From: Pseudodesulfovibrio nedwellii
GTDB taxonomy: Bacteria; Desulfobacterota; Desulfovibrionia; Desulfovibrionales; Desulfovibrionaceae
NCBI RefSeq assembly: GCF_027923765.1
Contig: NZ_AP026709.1
Coordinates: 1,297,501 to 1,361,500 of the forward strand
Length of the DNA stretch: 64,000 bases
Direction: 5' to 3'
This document shows positions 36,409 through 44,566 of the stretch, piece by piece (position 1 is the stretch's first letter; each line of letters begins with the position of its first letter). Made by a program: the position numbers and the translations under genes. The notes under the pieces are model-generated. The model worked only from the letters and a program-made list of their open reading frames with translations. It was not told the DNA's origin and made no database searches.

Positions 36409-36494
36409 AGTTTATAATATTATCAATGGAAACTCGACAAGTTTCGCTCTCGCCGAAAAACACGAAAAATCATAAAAATTACCGCAAATCAAAT

Positions 36495-36606
36495 CCCGTT
36501 TTTCCCTAACCTCATTAGGCTTAGAAAAATGGGACAGATTTGTAGGCGGAAGGTCTCGCGGTTCCCACGGTCGTATCTTACCGAAAAGGACAGTCACAGA
36601 CCTTCC
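36495..36606 (-). other. Structured intergenic segment, possible small RNA or leader
   Basis: Read leftwards, GGAAGGTCT and AGACCTTCC (9 bp) enclose 41 nt. The segment is followed by a bent stem CCCATTTTT/AAAAACGGG with an inner CCTAA/TTAGG. It lies between the IMP cyclohydrolase and hflX genes, both on the minus strand. I do not recognise a known RNA family. Confidence 0.35.
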
Positions 36607-36648
36607 AATGACGAAGAAAGCCCGCTAAAGCCGCCTCCGAAAATGAAG

Positions 36649-37245
36649 CTATGCTTCGTTCTCGCTAAGATATTTGGTAATCATGGCGTCGTATTCACTA
36701 ACAAGTTTAAAAGTCAGAGCAGCCATTTCTTTACGGAATTTCAAAGAGATACCACCATTCTCCTCGATTTCCTTCTGAACAACCGGATAATACTTTGGAT
36801 CAGGGACTACGCAAATTGAATGAAAATTCTTGGCAGTGGCACGCAACATGGTAGGACCACCGATATCAATCTGCTCGACAGCGGCCTTGAGATCCAATCC
36901 CTTGGCAACGGCATCAGCGAAGTTGTAAAGATTGACGCAAATAAGATCAAAAGGCTCAATACCGAAATCACGCAAAGTCTCCATATGCCCTTCGTCATCC
37001 TTGTCAGCTAGAATACCGCCATGGATATTCGGATGCAAAGTCTTGACACGACCACCGAGAATTTCCGGAAAATCGGTCACATCAGACACTGACGTGACAG
37101 GCAATCCTGCTTCTTGCAGCATTTTTTTGGTACCACCAGTAGATACCAACTCACAGTCTTTGTCAGTCAGGAATTTTCCGAACTCGGCAAGACCGGACTT
37201 ATCGGTTACGGACAATATAGCTCGTTTGACGGGCAACAATTTCAT
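36649..37245 (-). CDS. purH: IMP cyclohydrolase as a separate protein (PurH N-terminal part)
   Basis: This 198-residue protein matches the MGS-like IMP cyclohydrolase half of PurH, which closes the ring of FAICAR to give IMP. Motifs are ILSVTDKSGLAEF, LVSTGGTKKML, GGRVKTLHPNIHGG and VEQIDIGGPTMLRATAKN. It ends at about the point where bifunctional PurH passes into the transformylase domain. GAGG lies 6 nt before ATG 37245. The partner activity is encoded at 29239-30513 on the opposite strand, about 6 kb away. Confidence 0.95.
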   Translation of the reverse strand: MKLLPVKRAILSVTDKSGLAEFGKFLTDKDCELVSTGGTKKMLQEAGLPVTSVSDVTDFPEILGGRVKTLHPNIHGGILADKDDEGHMETLRDFGIEPFDLICVNLYNFADAVAKGLDLKAAVEQIDIGGPTMLRATAKNFHSICVVPDPKYYPVVQKEIEENGGISLKFRKEMAALTFKLVSEYDAMITKYLSENEA

Positions 37246-37439
37246 CACAGACCTCTCTTCTTGTTTCGAGAGGCTCTGCCAGATTCACGCCATAAACGCA
37301 AGTAAATGAGTCCGTGATGAAACGATAAAAGGGCCACAGAGAGCCAAAAAACACACCTCACACAACGTCAAGACTGTCGTCTCCCGACAGGATAGGATGC
37401 TATATTTCTGAAAAAATATGGATGTATGACTATAAAACA

Positions 37440-37560
37440 ATAAGACATGAGCGGAAGCGTACGAGTGCAAGGCGCAAAAAAAGAATGAGACCGACGCGTA
37501 GTCCACTACGCGAGGATTCAGGCTTTTTAAAACAACGCAACAGTCGTGCGCTTATGCACA
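37440..37560. repeat. Nested inverted-repeat element in a 400-nt gene-free gap
   Basis: The gap 37246-37645 has no convincing gene. Its centre carries a perfect 7-bp hairpin CGCGTAG-tcca-CTACGCG (37495-37512). It is enclosed by an imperfect 11-bp pair, AGCGTACGAGT (37456) and AGTCGTGCGCT (37542). This looks like a REP- or MITE-like unit. A smaller CTGTCG/CGACAG hairpin lies near 37375. Confidence 0.45.
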
Positions 37561-37645
37561 GCCTTCCTCAGAGGCTGGCTCCCCGCTCCACCAACCATGT
37601 GACACGGTGGCGGAACGGGAAACCAACGGGGAGGGGAGACCGTAG

Positions 37646-38209
37646 TTAGGACTGGAACTGTTCGAGCATTTCCTTGGCGGCTTCGTGATTCGGGTCTGCT
37701 TCAAGAATAATCTCAAGCTGAGCCCGTGCCGCATCTTTCTGATCGAGGCAGACAAAGCTTCCCGCCAGGGAATACCGCACTTCGTGCTTGCCCGGGTCAA
37801 TCTCAAGGTAAGCTTCGAGATGTGGAATTATCTCTTCCAAACGTTCCAACTCATGGCCGAGCCTGATCAAACTGAACAGGGCCACCATATTTTCGGGATT
37901 CAGGGTTATGGCTTCGGTAAACAGGGAGTATGCTTCCTCTGTTTCACCATTTTCCAGCCGAATAAGCCCTATCCCAGAAAGACTTTTGTCAGAAGGCTCA
38001 ATAGTGTGAGCTTTCTCATACATGCGCATGGCGTCTTCCAGTTGACCGCGCTGAACAGCAACGGTTGCCAGGCCGAGATAAGGATCGGGATGAATGCCAT
38101 TAGAGCTTACAGCTTTCTTGTAATACTCTTCAGCTTTGTCGAGCTCACCCATAAACAGGTAGCATTCACCGAGTTCTTTGTTGATTTCGTAATCCAGATG
38201 ACCACTCAT
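37646..38209 (-). CDS. TPR-repeat protein with its own sigma-54 promoter
   Basis: This 187-residue soluble protein has about five tetratricopeptide repeats, for example GECYLFMGELDKAEEYYKKAV and VAVQRGQLEDAMRMYEKAHTIEP. TPRs mediate protein binding; no enzyme motif is seen. GGGGAC lies upstream of ATG 38209. A consensus sigma-54 promoter at 38288-38303 points at it, back to back with the sigma-54 promoter of the flagellar operon. A role in flagellar assembly or motility control is therefore a reasonable guess. Confidence 0.88.
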   Translation of the reverse strand: MSGHLDYEINKELGECYLFMGELDKAEEYYKKAVSSNGIHPDPYLGLATVAVQRGQLEDAMRMYEKAHTIEPSDKSLSGIGLIRLENGETEEAYSLFTEAITLNPENMVALFSLIRLGHELERLEEIIPHLEAYLEIDPGKHEVRYSLAGSFVCLDQKDAARAQLEIILEADPNHEAAKEMLEQFQS

Positions 38210-38287
38210 AATGTCCCCTCCATTTCTCCCTTACCCGGAGGCCGGGTTGAAAAGATCTCCACGGTCACAGTTGACCGCACTGAATCT

Positions 38288-38303
38288 AGCAATGGCTGTG
38301 CCA
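38288..38303 (-). promoter_or_regulatory. Sigma-54 promoter of the TPR gene
   Basis: On the minus strand TGGCAC-AGCCA-TTGCT matches the -24/-12 consensus TGGCAC-N5-TTGCW exactly. It predicts a 5' leader of about 68 nt. Confidence 0.78.
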
Positions 38304-38548
38304 AAGTCATGTGTTTCCCGATAGAGTCACAACGACATATATCTCTAACATATTGATAAATATTATTTTATGGTAAAACCAGCAATTCAACCCCATAGAC
38401 CGTAAACGGCTTCACTCCTCTGAAAAGGGAATATTCTGCCCCTGTATTCATTATAAAAATGACGCCGTGCCTTCTTCCAATCAGCTTCTAAAAACATCAA
38501 GGAAACCGGAATAAACTTAATATTCTTTTATTTCAAGATGTTATTTGT

Positions 38549-38565
38549 TTGGAACGGGAGTTGCT
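38549..38565 (+). promoter_or_regulatory. Sigma-54 promoter of the flgB operon
   Basis: TGGAAC-GGGAG-TTGCT keeps GG at -24 and GC at -12 with the required 10-nt spacing, about 78 nt before flgB. A CTGAC/GTCAG hairpin lies in the leader near 38580. The remaining gap 38304-38548 is AT-rich and could bind an activator. Confidence 0.75.
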
Positions 38566-38642
38566 TAACCTCTTGCGGACCTGACGGAAAAACAAGCTTG
38601 TCAGGAAACCGAACATCGCAGCGAATGCAGGAGGATCAAGGC

Positions 38643-39053
38643 ATGAGAGAGCTTTTCGGACGACACATTCAATTGACAGGCAAGGTCATGGACCTGCACC
38701 TGCAACGTCAAAATCTCGTCACTGGCAACATCGCCAACTTGAATACACCGGGGTACAAAGCCCGTTCCATTGAATTTGAGGACAAGCTGCAAAAAGCGCT
38801 CAATCAGGATGGAATAGGAAAAATGACCCGTACCTCCAAGGCTCACCTTCCTTCCACATTCAACCCTGACGGATTTTCAGGTGATGGCTTGAAAAGTTTC
38901 AAGGCCCGGGAAATATACGGTCAGGACTCGGTGGACCTGGATAAAGAAATGGCAACAAACGCCAAAAACACCATGATGTACAACGCTCTTGCCATGGTCA
39001 TTAAAAAGAATTTTTCAGGCATGGGCAAAGTCATAATGGATGGAGCGAAGTAA
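38643..39053 (+). CDS. flgB: Flagellar proximal rod protein FlgB
   Basis: This 136-residue rod component links the MS ring to the distal rod. It shows the N-terminal rod-family signature RQNLVTGNIANLNTPGYKAR and a C-terminal helical heptad pattern ending NTMMYNALAMVIKKNFSGM. AGGAGG lies 8 nt before ATG 38643. It is the first gene of a seven-gene flagellar operon under a sigma-54 promoter. flgC begins 1 nt after its stop. Confidence 0.95.
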   Translation: MRELFGRHIQLTGKVMDLHLQRQNLVTGNIANLNTPGYKARSIEFEDKLQKALNQDGIGKMTRTSKAHLPSTFNPDGFSGDGLKSFKAREIYGQDSVDLDKEMATNAKNTMMYNALAMVIKKNFSGMGKVIMDGAK

Positions 39054-39054
39054 T

Positions 39055-39495
39055 ATGGATTTCATGACAGCAATGGACATCAGCGCATCCGGCCTCAAGG
39101 CCCAGCGTGCCCAGCTGAATGTCATTTCAATGAACATGGCAAATATCAGGACCACCAAGACAGAAGACGGTGGCCCTTATCAGCGCAAGTCCGTGTCTTT
39201 CGAATCCACGCCCGTGTACTCACCCTTCGCTCAGGAAATGCACGACCAGCTGAACCGCGACCTAAAAGGTGTCAAGGTACTCGGCGTGACAGCGGACGAA
39301 CGTCCTTTCAAACAGGTATTCGAGCCGCATCACCCAGATGCCAACGATCAGGGTTATGTCACCTACCCTGACATCAACGTTGTCGAAGAAATGACCAACA
39401 TGATGCAGGCAATGCGCGGTTACGAAGCGAATGTGCAAACCATCCAAGGCGCCAAGCGCATGTTCCAGAAAGCCTTGCAAATAGGTATGGGCTAA
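39055..39495 (+). CDS. flgC: Flagellar rod protein FlgC
   Basis: This 146-residue rod protein shows MDISASGLKAQRAQLNVISMNMANI at the N-terminus and the C-terminal motif YPDINVVEEMTNMMQAMRGYEANVQ, both standard for FlgC. The ATG at 39055 is preferred over 39040 because GGAG lies 9 nt upstream and the protein then starts with the family MDF. It follows flgB with 1 nt between. Confidence 0.95.
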   Translation: MDFMTAMDISASGLKAQRAQLNVISMNMANIRTTKTEDGGPYQRKSVSFESTPVYSPFAQEMHDQLNRDLKGVKVLGVTADERPFKQVFEPHHPDANDQGYVTYPDINVVEEMTNMMQAMRGYEANVQTIQGAKRMFQKALQIGMG

Positions 39496-39514
39496 ACTCG
39501 AAGGGGTAAAAATC

Positions 39515-39844
39515 ATGGTCGTTAAAAGTGTCGCAATCAATGCATATCAAAATGCTATGGGCAACCGTAGCAAGGCTATCACCAACAAAGTTGCAGACAG
39601 CCTGAAAAAACCTCAAGAACCGGTCCAGGGCTTCGACGATACGCTGAAGACTTCCTTGAACAAGGTCAATGAGCTGCAAACAGTGAAGAAAACGATGATC
39701 GAAGAATTCGCGACGGGTAAAGCCCAAAACGTGCATGAATTGATGATCTCCATGCAAAAAGCCAGCATGGCCATTCAAATGACCGGCGCTGTCCGAAGCA
39801 AAATAATGCAATCTTACAAAGAAATCATGCAGATGCCTTTCTAA
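39515..39844 (+). CDS. fliE: Flagellar hook-basal body protein FliE
   Basis: This 109-residue protein joins the MS ring to the rod. The C-terminal half KAQNVHELMISMQKASMAIQMTGAVRSKIMQSYKEIMQM is the family core. The N-terminus is short and polar. AAGGGG precedes ATG 39515. Gene order flgB-flgC-fliE-fliF is the common arrangement. Confidence 0.93.
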   Translation: MVVKSVAINAYQNAMGNRSKAITNKVADSLKKPQEPVQGFDDTLKTSLNKVNELQTVKKTMIEEFATGKAQNVHELMISMQKASMAIQMTGAVRSKIMQSYKEIMQMPF

Positions 39845-39898
39845 GGCTCGCATCAACTTACGTAAAACGCGAAACGTTCAATCTGCGGGAGAGAGAAA

Positions 39899-41494
39899 AT
39901 GCCTCCGTTCGTCGCCGAATATTGGTCAAAAGTTTATGGGTTCTGGACCGACCGTTCCATGTCCCAGCGTATTCTCATCAGTGGTCTGGCCGTGTCTGTG
40001 GTCATCGCCTTTGCGCTCATGATCTACTGGATGAACAAGCCCGACTATCGGGTTTTGATGACCAATCTTTATCCTGAAGATGCTTCCAGAATCGTGGGCA
40101 TGTTGCAGGCTGCCAAGGAAGATTACGTCCTCGAGAACAACGGAAAGACCATTAAGGTCCCCGTGGATCGCGTATACGAACTCAGACTCAAGGTTGCTGG
40201 CGAAGGCAATCTGCATGGTCAGGGTATCGGCTTTGAAATTTTCGATGAAGTCCAGATCGGACAGACCGACTTCGTCCAGCATATCAATTACCAGCGAGCT
40301 CTCCAGGGCGAACTGGCCCGCACCATCACCGAATTCCCCATGGTGCAAAAAGCTCGGGTCCACCTTGTCATTCCGCAGAAATCCCTATTTATCGAAGACC
40401 AGGTTGCACCATCGGCATCAATCATCCTCCAGCTGAAAAGCGAAAGTAAACTCGGTTCTGAAGAGACTCAAGGCATTGTCAATCTCGTCTCCATGGCCGT
40501 GGAAGGGCTGGACCCCAAGTATATTACTGTTACTGACATGAAGGGTCGTCCGCTCTATACGCCGAGTGACGAATCCTCCGGTCTGTCCCTGTCCAGCGCT
40601 CAGATGCTGCACAAGGCTGACGTTGAAGCCCATATGCAACGCCGCATCATCGAACTGCTCGGCCCCGCTGTCGGGCCGGACAAGGTCATTGCCCGTGTCA
40701 ACGCCGACCTCGACTTCAGCCAACGCACCGTGCGCAAGGAAGTCTACGACCCGGATGGCGCAGTTGTCCGCTCTGAAACACGTAGCGAAGAATCCACCGC
40801 TGGCGCAGCATCCCTGGCAGGAGGCGAACCCGATGCCAACTTCCGTGGCGATGGATTCACCGGCACGCGCACAACGCAGGATTCCACCCGTGAAACCCGG
40901 ACAACCAACTTTGAAATTAACAAGCAGGAAGAAAATATTGTTACCCCCGTTGGGGAGTTGAAACGACTGACCGTTGCGGTTATCGTGGATGGCACATGGG
41001 AGACAAACGCGGAGACTGGTGAATCAATCTACACACCCCGATCTGCTGAAGAACTCGCACGCATCCAGACCCTGATCGCCAATGCCGTCGGATTCGATTC
41101 GGCTCGCGGCGACACAATCGAAGTCAGCAACATTTCCTTCGGTGAACCGGAACTGTATGACGGCGACTCCCTCACACGGACCATGCTGGAATACGCACAG
41201 CGGTTAGGCAAACCTTTCCTAAACGGGCTGTTGATCTTCCTCTTCCTTATTCTAGTCGTTCGACCAGTAATCATGGCCCTTATCCGGCCCCGTGTTGCCG
41301 AACAGGAAATCGAAGAGATGGCTGGCCTGCCCGGAGCCGAACGTCTGGCCCTCGAAGAAGAGGATGTGGACGAAGAAGCCATGGATACAACTCGACGCTT
41401 GGAAAATGCGAAGAATCACGCTATCCAGTTGTCCGACGACAATCTTGACCAGGCAGTGCATCTGCTCAAAACCTGGCTCACCCAGGAGGCATAG
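39899..41494 (+). CDS. fliF: Flagellar MS-ring protein FliF
   Basis: This 531-residue protein forms the MS ring in the inner membrane and houses the export gate. There are two membrane segments (about 24-43 and 437-460), with a large periplasmic part containing the ring-building motifs. FEIFDEVQIGQTDFVQHINYQRALQGELARTI is strongly conserved, and TNFEINKQEENIV lies further on. The C-terminal cytoplasmic tail binds FliG. GGAGAGAG precedes ATG 39899. Confidence 0.96.
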   Translation: MPPFVAEYWSKVYGFWTDRSMSQRILISGLAVSVVIAFALMIYWMNKPDYRVLMTNLYPEDASRIVGMLQAAKEDYVLENNGKTIKVPVDRVYELRLKVAGEGNLHGQGIGFEIFDEVQIGQTDFVQHINYQRALQGELARTITEFPMVQKARVHLVIPQKSLFIEDQVAPSASIILQLKSESKLGSEETQGIVNLVSMAVEGLDPKYITVTDMKGRPLYTPSDESSGLSLSSAQMLHKADVEAHMQRRIIELLGPAVGPDKVIARVNADLDFSQRTVRKEVYDPDGAVVRSETRSEESTAGAASLAGGEPDANFRGDGFTGTRTTQDSTRETRTTNFEINKQEENIVTPVGELKRLTVAVIVDGTWETNAETGESIYTPRSAEELARIQTLIANAVGFDSARGDTIEVSNISFGEPELYDGDSLTRTMLEYAQRLGKPFLNGLLIFLFLILVVRPVIMALIRPRVAEQEIEEMAGLPGAERLALEEEDVDEEAMDTTRRLENAKNHAIQLSDDNLDQAVHLLKTWLTQEA

Positions 41495-41497
41495 ACC

Positions 41498-42496
41498 ATG
41501 GCAGACTTCTCCGGACCCCAGAAAACGGCCATCGTGCTGCTCGCCCTTGGCGAAAAATTCACGGCGGAAGTGTTCAAAAAAATGGAGCGCAACGAGATTG
41601 CGGCCGTATCCAAGGCCATGCTCGACACCGACTCCGTACCCAAAGAAGAAGTGCTCGACGTACTTAAAGAGTACAACGAAGCGTTGGCCTACGGCGCAGA
41701 ACTTCTGGTAGGTGGCCCGGAACAGGTCAAGCGTCTCCTGACCAAATCTCTGGACGCAGAAACCGCAAAGTACATTATGGATTCTCTGGACTTGGATACC
41801 GGCCCCACGCCTTTCCAGGAACTGGAAAACGTCAGCCCACGCATCCTGGCACAGATTCTGAGAAACGAGCATCCCCAGACACTGGCGCTCATTCTCGGTC
41901 ACTTGCACCCGGATCAGGCTGCCGAACTCATCCAAAACCTCCCGGCAGGTGTTCGTGCCGAAGTGCTTATGCGCCTAGCAAAACTCGAAGCCGTTGCCGA
42001 GGAAATGCTTATGGAAGTGGACAAAGTTCTGCAAAGCCAGCTTATCGCCATGGGCGGCAAGGAAGGCAAAAAAGTCGGTGGCGTCAATTCCGTGGCAGAA
42101 ATTCTCAATGCCGTGGATCGCAACACCGAAGAAGAGGTTCTCTCCGAGATTGAAGAGGAATCCACCCAGATGGCAGAAGACATTCGCAACCTCATGTTCG
42201 TTTTCGAAGACGTCAAAGGTATCGACGACATCGCCATCCGCGAACTTCTCAAAGAAGTTTCCAACGAAGATCTCACCGTTGCACTCAAAGGTGCCTCCGA
42301 AGATCTCCGCGACAAGTTCTTCAAGAACCTGTCGGAACGTGCTTCTGCAATGATCAAAGAAGACTTGGAAATCATGCCGCCGAAGAAGTTGTCCGATGTC
42401 GAAGCCGCACAACAATCGATCGTCAAAACCGTCCGTCGTCTGGAAGACGAAGGCAAGATAGTTATCAGCCGAGGTGGAAGCGATGTCTTTATCTAA
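41498..42496 (+). CDS. fliG: Flagellar motor switch protein FliG
   Basis: This 332-residue rotor protein of the switch complex transmits torque from the stator. The middle domain shows the NEHPQTLALILGHL motif, and the C-terminal torque helix includes FVFEDVKGIDDIAIRELLKEV with the charged residues that face MotA. AGGAGG lies 8 nt before ATG 41498. It overlaps fliH by 14 nt. Confidence 0.97.
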   Translation: MADFSGPQKTAIVLLALGEKFTAEVFKKMERNEIAAVSKAMLDTDSVPKEEVLDVLKEYNEALAYGAELLVGGPEQVKRLLTKSLDAETAKYIMDSLDLDTGPTPFQELENVSPRILAQILRNEHPQTLALILGHLHPDQAAELIQNLPAGVRAEVLMRLAKLEAVAEEMLMEVDKVLQSQLIAMGGKEGKKVGGVNSVAEILNAVDRNTEEEVLSEIEEESTQMAEDIRNLMFVFEDVKGIDDIAIRELLKEVSNEDLTVALKGASEDLRDKFFKNLSERASAMIKEDLEIMPPKKLSDVEAAQQSIVKTVRRLEDEGKIVISRGGSDVFI

Positions 42497-43238
42497 TAAC
42501 GCAAACACCAATGCCCCGAATCTGACGGGCAAGGTGGTCATTGGCATGGACTCTCCGGGTCCAGATCAAATGACCATCCAGGAACTCGAGGGCAAACGTC
42601 AACTCCTCTGGGATGACGCGACCAATAACGAGTACCTGGACCGCGTCAAAAGAAAGGCTATGGAAGCAGCCAAAGAAATCAAGATGTTGGCCGAACTGGA
42701 GGCAGAAGCCCTCAGAGCCACGGCCCGTCATGATGGATATGCCGAGGGCGTTGCCCAAGCACAGGAAGATATTAATAGTCATATTCAGGACATCTCGACA
42801 CAAGGTGAAGCGTTGCTCGCAAAGATTGGTGCATACGGCACCACCATTTTTGAAGATCGCCGCGAGGACATACTCAATCTCATCAGGCTGGCCGTTGAAA
42901 AAACCCTCAAGGTGGAAATTGACGAAAAACGCATGGCCTCTCTTGAATCTCTCATGAGCGAAGCGCTTGATCGCATTGAATCCCAGCGGCAATTGACCAT
43001 CAAATGTCACCCGGAAGACGTCACTGGTTTAGAAGAATATCTCCGTGCCATTCAAGACCGTAATCCGTCACTTCAATACTGGACTGTCAGAGGCGATGCC
43101 TCCATTGAGTCCGGTGGAGTAGTTATCGAAGGAGCCGGTGGCAAAGTAGACAATACCATCGATACACGATGGGAAAGCGTTGAACCAATTCTCGATCAAT
43201 TGGCCGTGCAGATCACTGTCGACAACAACAAAGGGTAA
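42483..43238 (+). CDS. fliH: Flagellar export-apparatus protein FliH
   Basis: This 251-residue FliH-like protein regulates the FliI ATPase. It has a polar N-terminus, a coiled-coil middle (AMEAAKEIKMLAELEAEALRATARHDGYAEGVAQAQ) and the C-terminal domain IRLAVEKTLKVEIDEK followed by IECHPEDV-like CHPEDVTGLEEYL. ATG 42483 lies within the end of fliG, implying coupled translation. fliI follows 3 nt after the stop. Confidence 0.9.
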   Translation: MSLSNNANTNAPNLTGKVVIGMDSPGPDQMTIQELEGKRQLLWDDATNNEYLDRVKRKAMEAAKEIKMLAELEAEALRATARHDGYAEGVAQAQEDINSHIQDISTQGEALLAKIGAYGTTIFEDRREDILNLIRLAVEKTLKVEIDEKRMASLESLMSEALDRIESQRQLTIKCHPEDVTGLEEYLRAIQDRNPSLQYWTVRGDASIESGGVVIEGAGGKVDNTIDTRWESVEPILDQLAVQITVDNNKG

Positions 43239-43241
43239 TCC

Positions 43242-44561
43242 ATGACTCAGGAATCGAGACTCGGACTGCTCGAAGACCTCGATCCCTGCCAGACTTTCGG
43301 CAAGGTGACCAAGGTGGTCGGCCTTATTGCGGAAGGTCACGGCATCAAGGCCCCATTGGGGTCCGTCTGCTATCTTCTGCCGCCCAACAGCAAGCCTATC
43401 CCCGCAGAAGTAGTCGGTTTCCGTGATGGGGCATGCTTATTCATGCCCTACTCGGACATGCGCGGCATTGGCCCCGGCTCTCTCATCCAAAACGCTGCAA
43501 CTCCACCCCACATCCCTGTTGGTAACGACATGCTTGGCCGTGCTGTGGATGCTTTCGGCGAACCAATGGACGGCAAAGGGACCTTCAATGCGGACACATT
43601 TGTCCCGTTGCACCGCGAGCCCCCAAACCCGTTGGAACGCCCCAGAATTAATGAACCACTCGACGTTGGCATCCGTTCGGTTAATTCCCTACTCACTCTT
43701 GGCAAAGGCCAGCGCGTAGGCATCATGGCCGGTTCTGGCGTCGGTAAATCCACTACGCTCGGCATGATGGCACGCTACACCAAGGCAGACATCAATGTCA
43801 TCGCTCTGGTCGGCGAACGTGGCAGAGAAGTCGTGGAATTCATGGAACGAGACCTTGGTCCTGAGGGCATGGCCCGCAGCGTCCTCGTAGTCGCGACCTC
43901 TGACAAAAGCCCACTCATCCGAATGCGAGCAGCCTACGCGGCAACGGCAGTGGCAGAATATTTTCGTGATCAAGGCAAGGATGTCCTGCTCATGATGGAC
44001 TCGGTAACGCGTTTTGCCATGGCTGGCCGTGAAGTAGGACTGGCCGCAGGCGAACCACCGACCCGTGGTGGATATACGCCAAGCGTGTTCGCTCAACTGC
44101 CCCAACTTCTGGAGCGTGCAGGGAAAAGCCCAAAAGGATCCATCACCGGCATTTATACCGTACTTGTTGACGGTGACGATTTTACTGAACCCATTGCAGA
44201 CTCCACCCGTTCAATTTTGGATGGTCACATCGTCCTGACTCGCGAACTGGCCGACCGTGGTCATTATCCAGCCATCGACGTGCTCAAATCCATCAGTCGA
44301 CTACGCAGCGACATCACCACCAAAGAGGCCCAAACAGATGGCCGCACACTGCTTCGGCATATGGCGACATTCAAGAAAGTGGAAGATATGGTCAATATCG
44401 GTGCGTATCAAAAAGGCGCCAACCCAGAAGTAGATAAAGCCATTTCCATGGTCGGTCCCATCAACAAATTCCTACAACAATTGGTGACAGACCAGGAAAC
44501 TTTGGACGGATCATTCAAGACCATGCACGAACTGGTCAATGGGAACAGCAAACCACAATAA
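43242..44561 (+). CDS. fliI: Flagellum-specific ATPase FliI
   Basis: This 439-residue ATPase of the flagellar type III export system resembles F1-beta. Walker A is AGSGVGKST, Walker B is VLLMMDSVTRFA, and FAQLPQLLERAG is a family marker. It is the last gene of the operon; fliJ, which often follows, is not present before the converging AsmA-like gene. Confidence 0.96.
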   Translation: MTQESRLGLLEDLDPCQTFGKVTKVVGLIAEGHGIKAPLGSVCYLLPPNSKPIPAEVVGFRDGACLFMPYSDMRGIGPGSLIQNAATPPHIPVGNDMLGRAVDAFGEPMDGKGTFNADTFVPLHREPPNPLERPRINEPLDVGIRSVNSLLTLGKGQRVGIMAGSGVGKSTTLGMMARYTKADINVIALVGERGREVVEFMERDLGPEGMARSVLVVATSDKSPLIRMRAAYAATAVAEYFRDQGKDVLLMMDSVTRFAMAGREVGLAAGEPPTRGGYTPSVFAQLPQLLERAGKSPKGSITGIYTVLVDGDDFTEPIADSTRSILDGHIVLTRELADRGHYPAIDVLKSISRLRSDITTKEAQTDGRTLLRHMATFKKVEDMVNIGAYQKGANPEVDKAISMVGPINKFLQQLVTDQETLDGSFKTMHELVNGNSKPQ

Positions 44562-44566
44562 AAAGC

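Noticed and set aside
37440..37560. CRISPR-like repeat array
   Set aside because: No regularly spaced direct repeats; only one nested inverted repeat.
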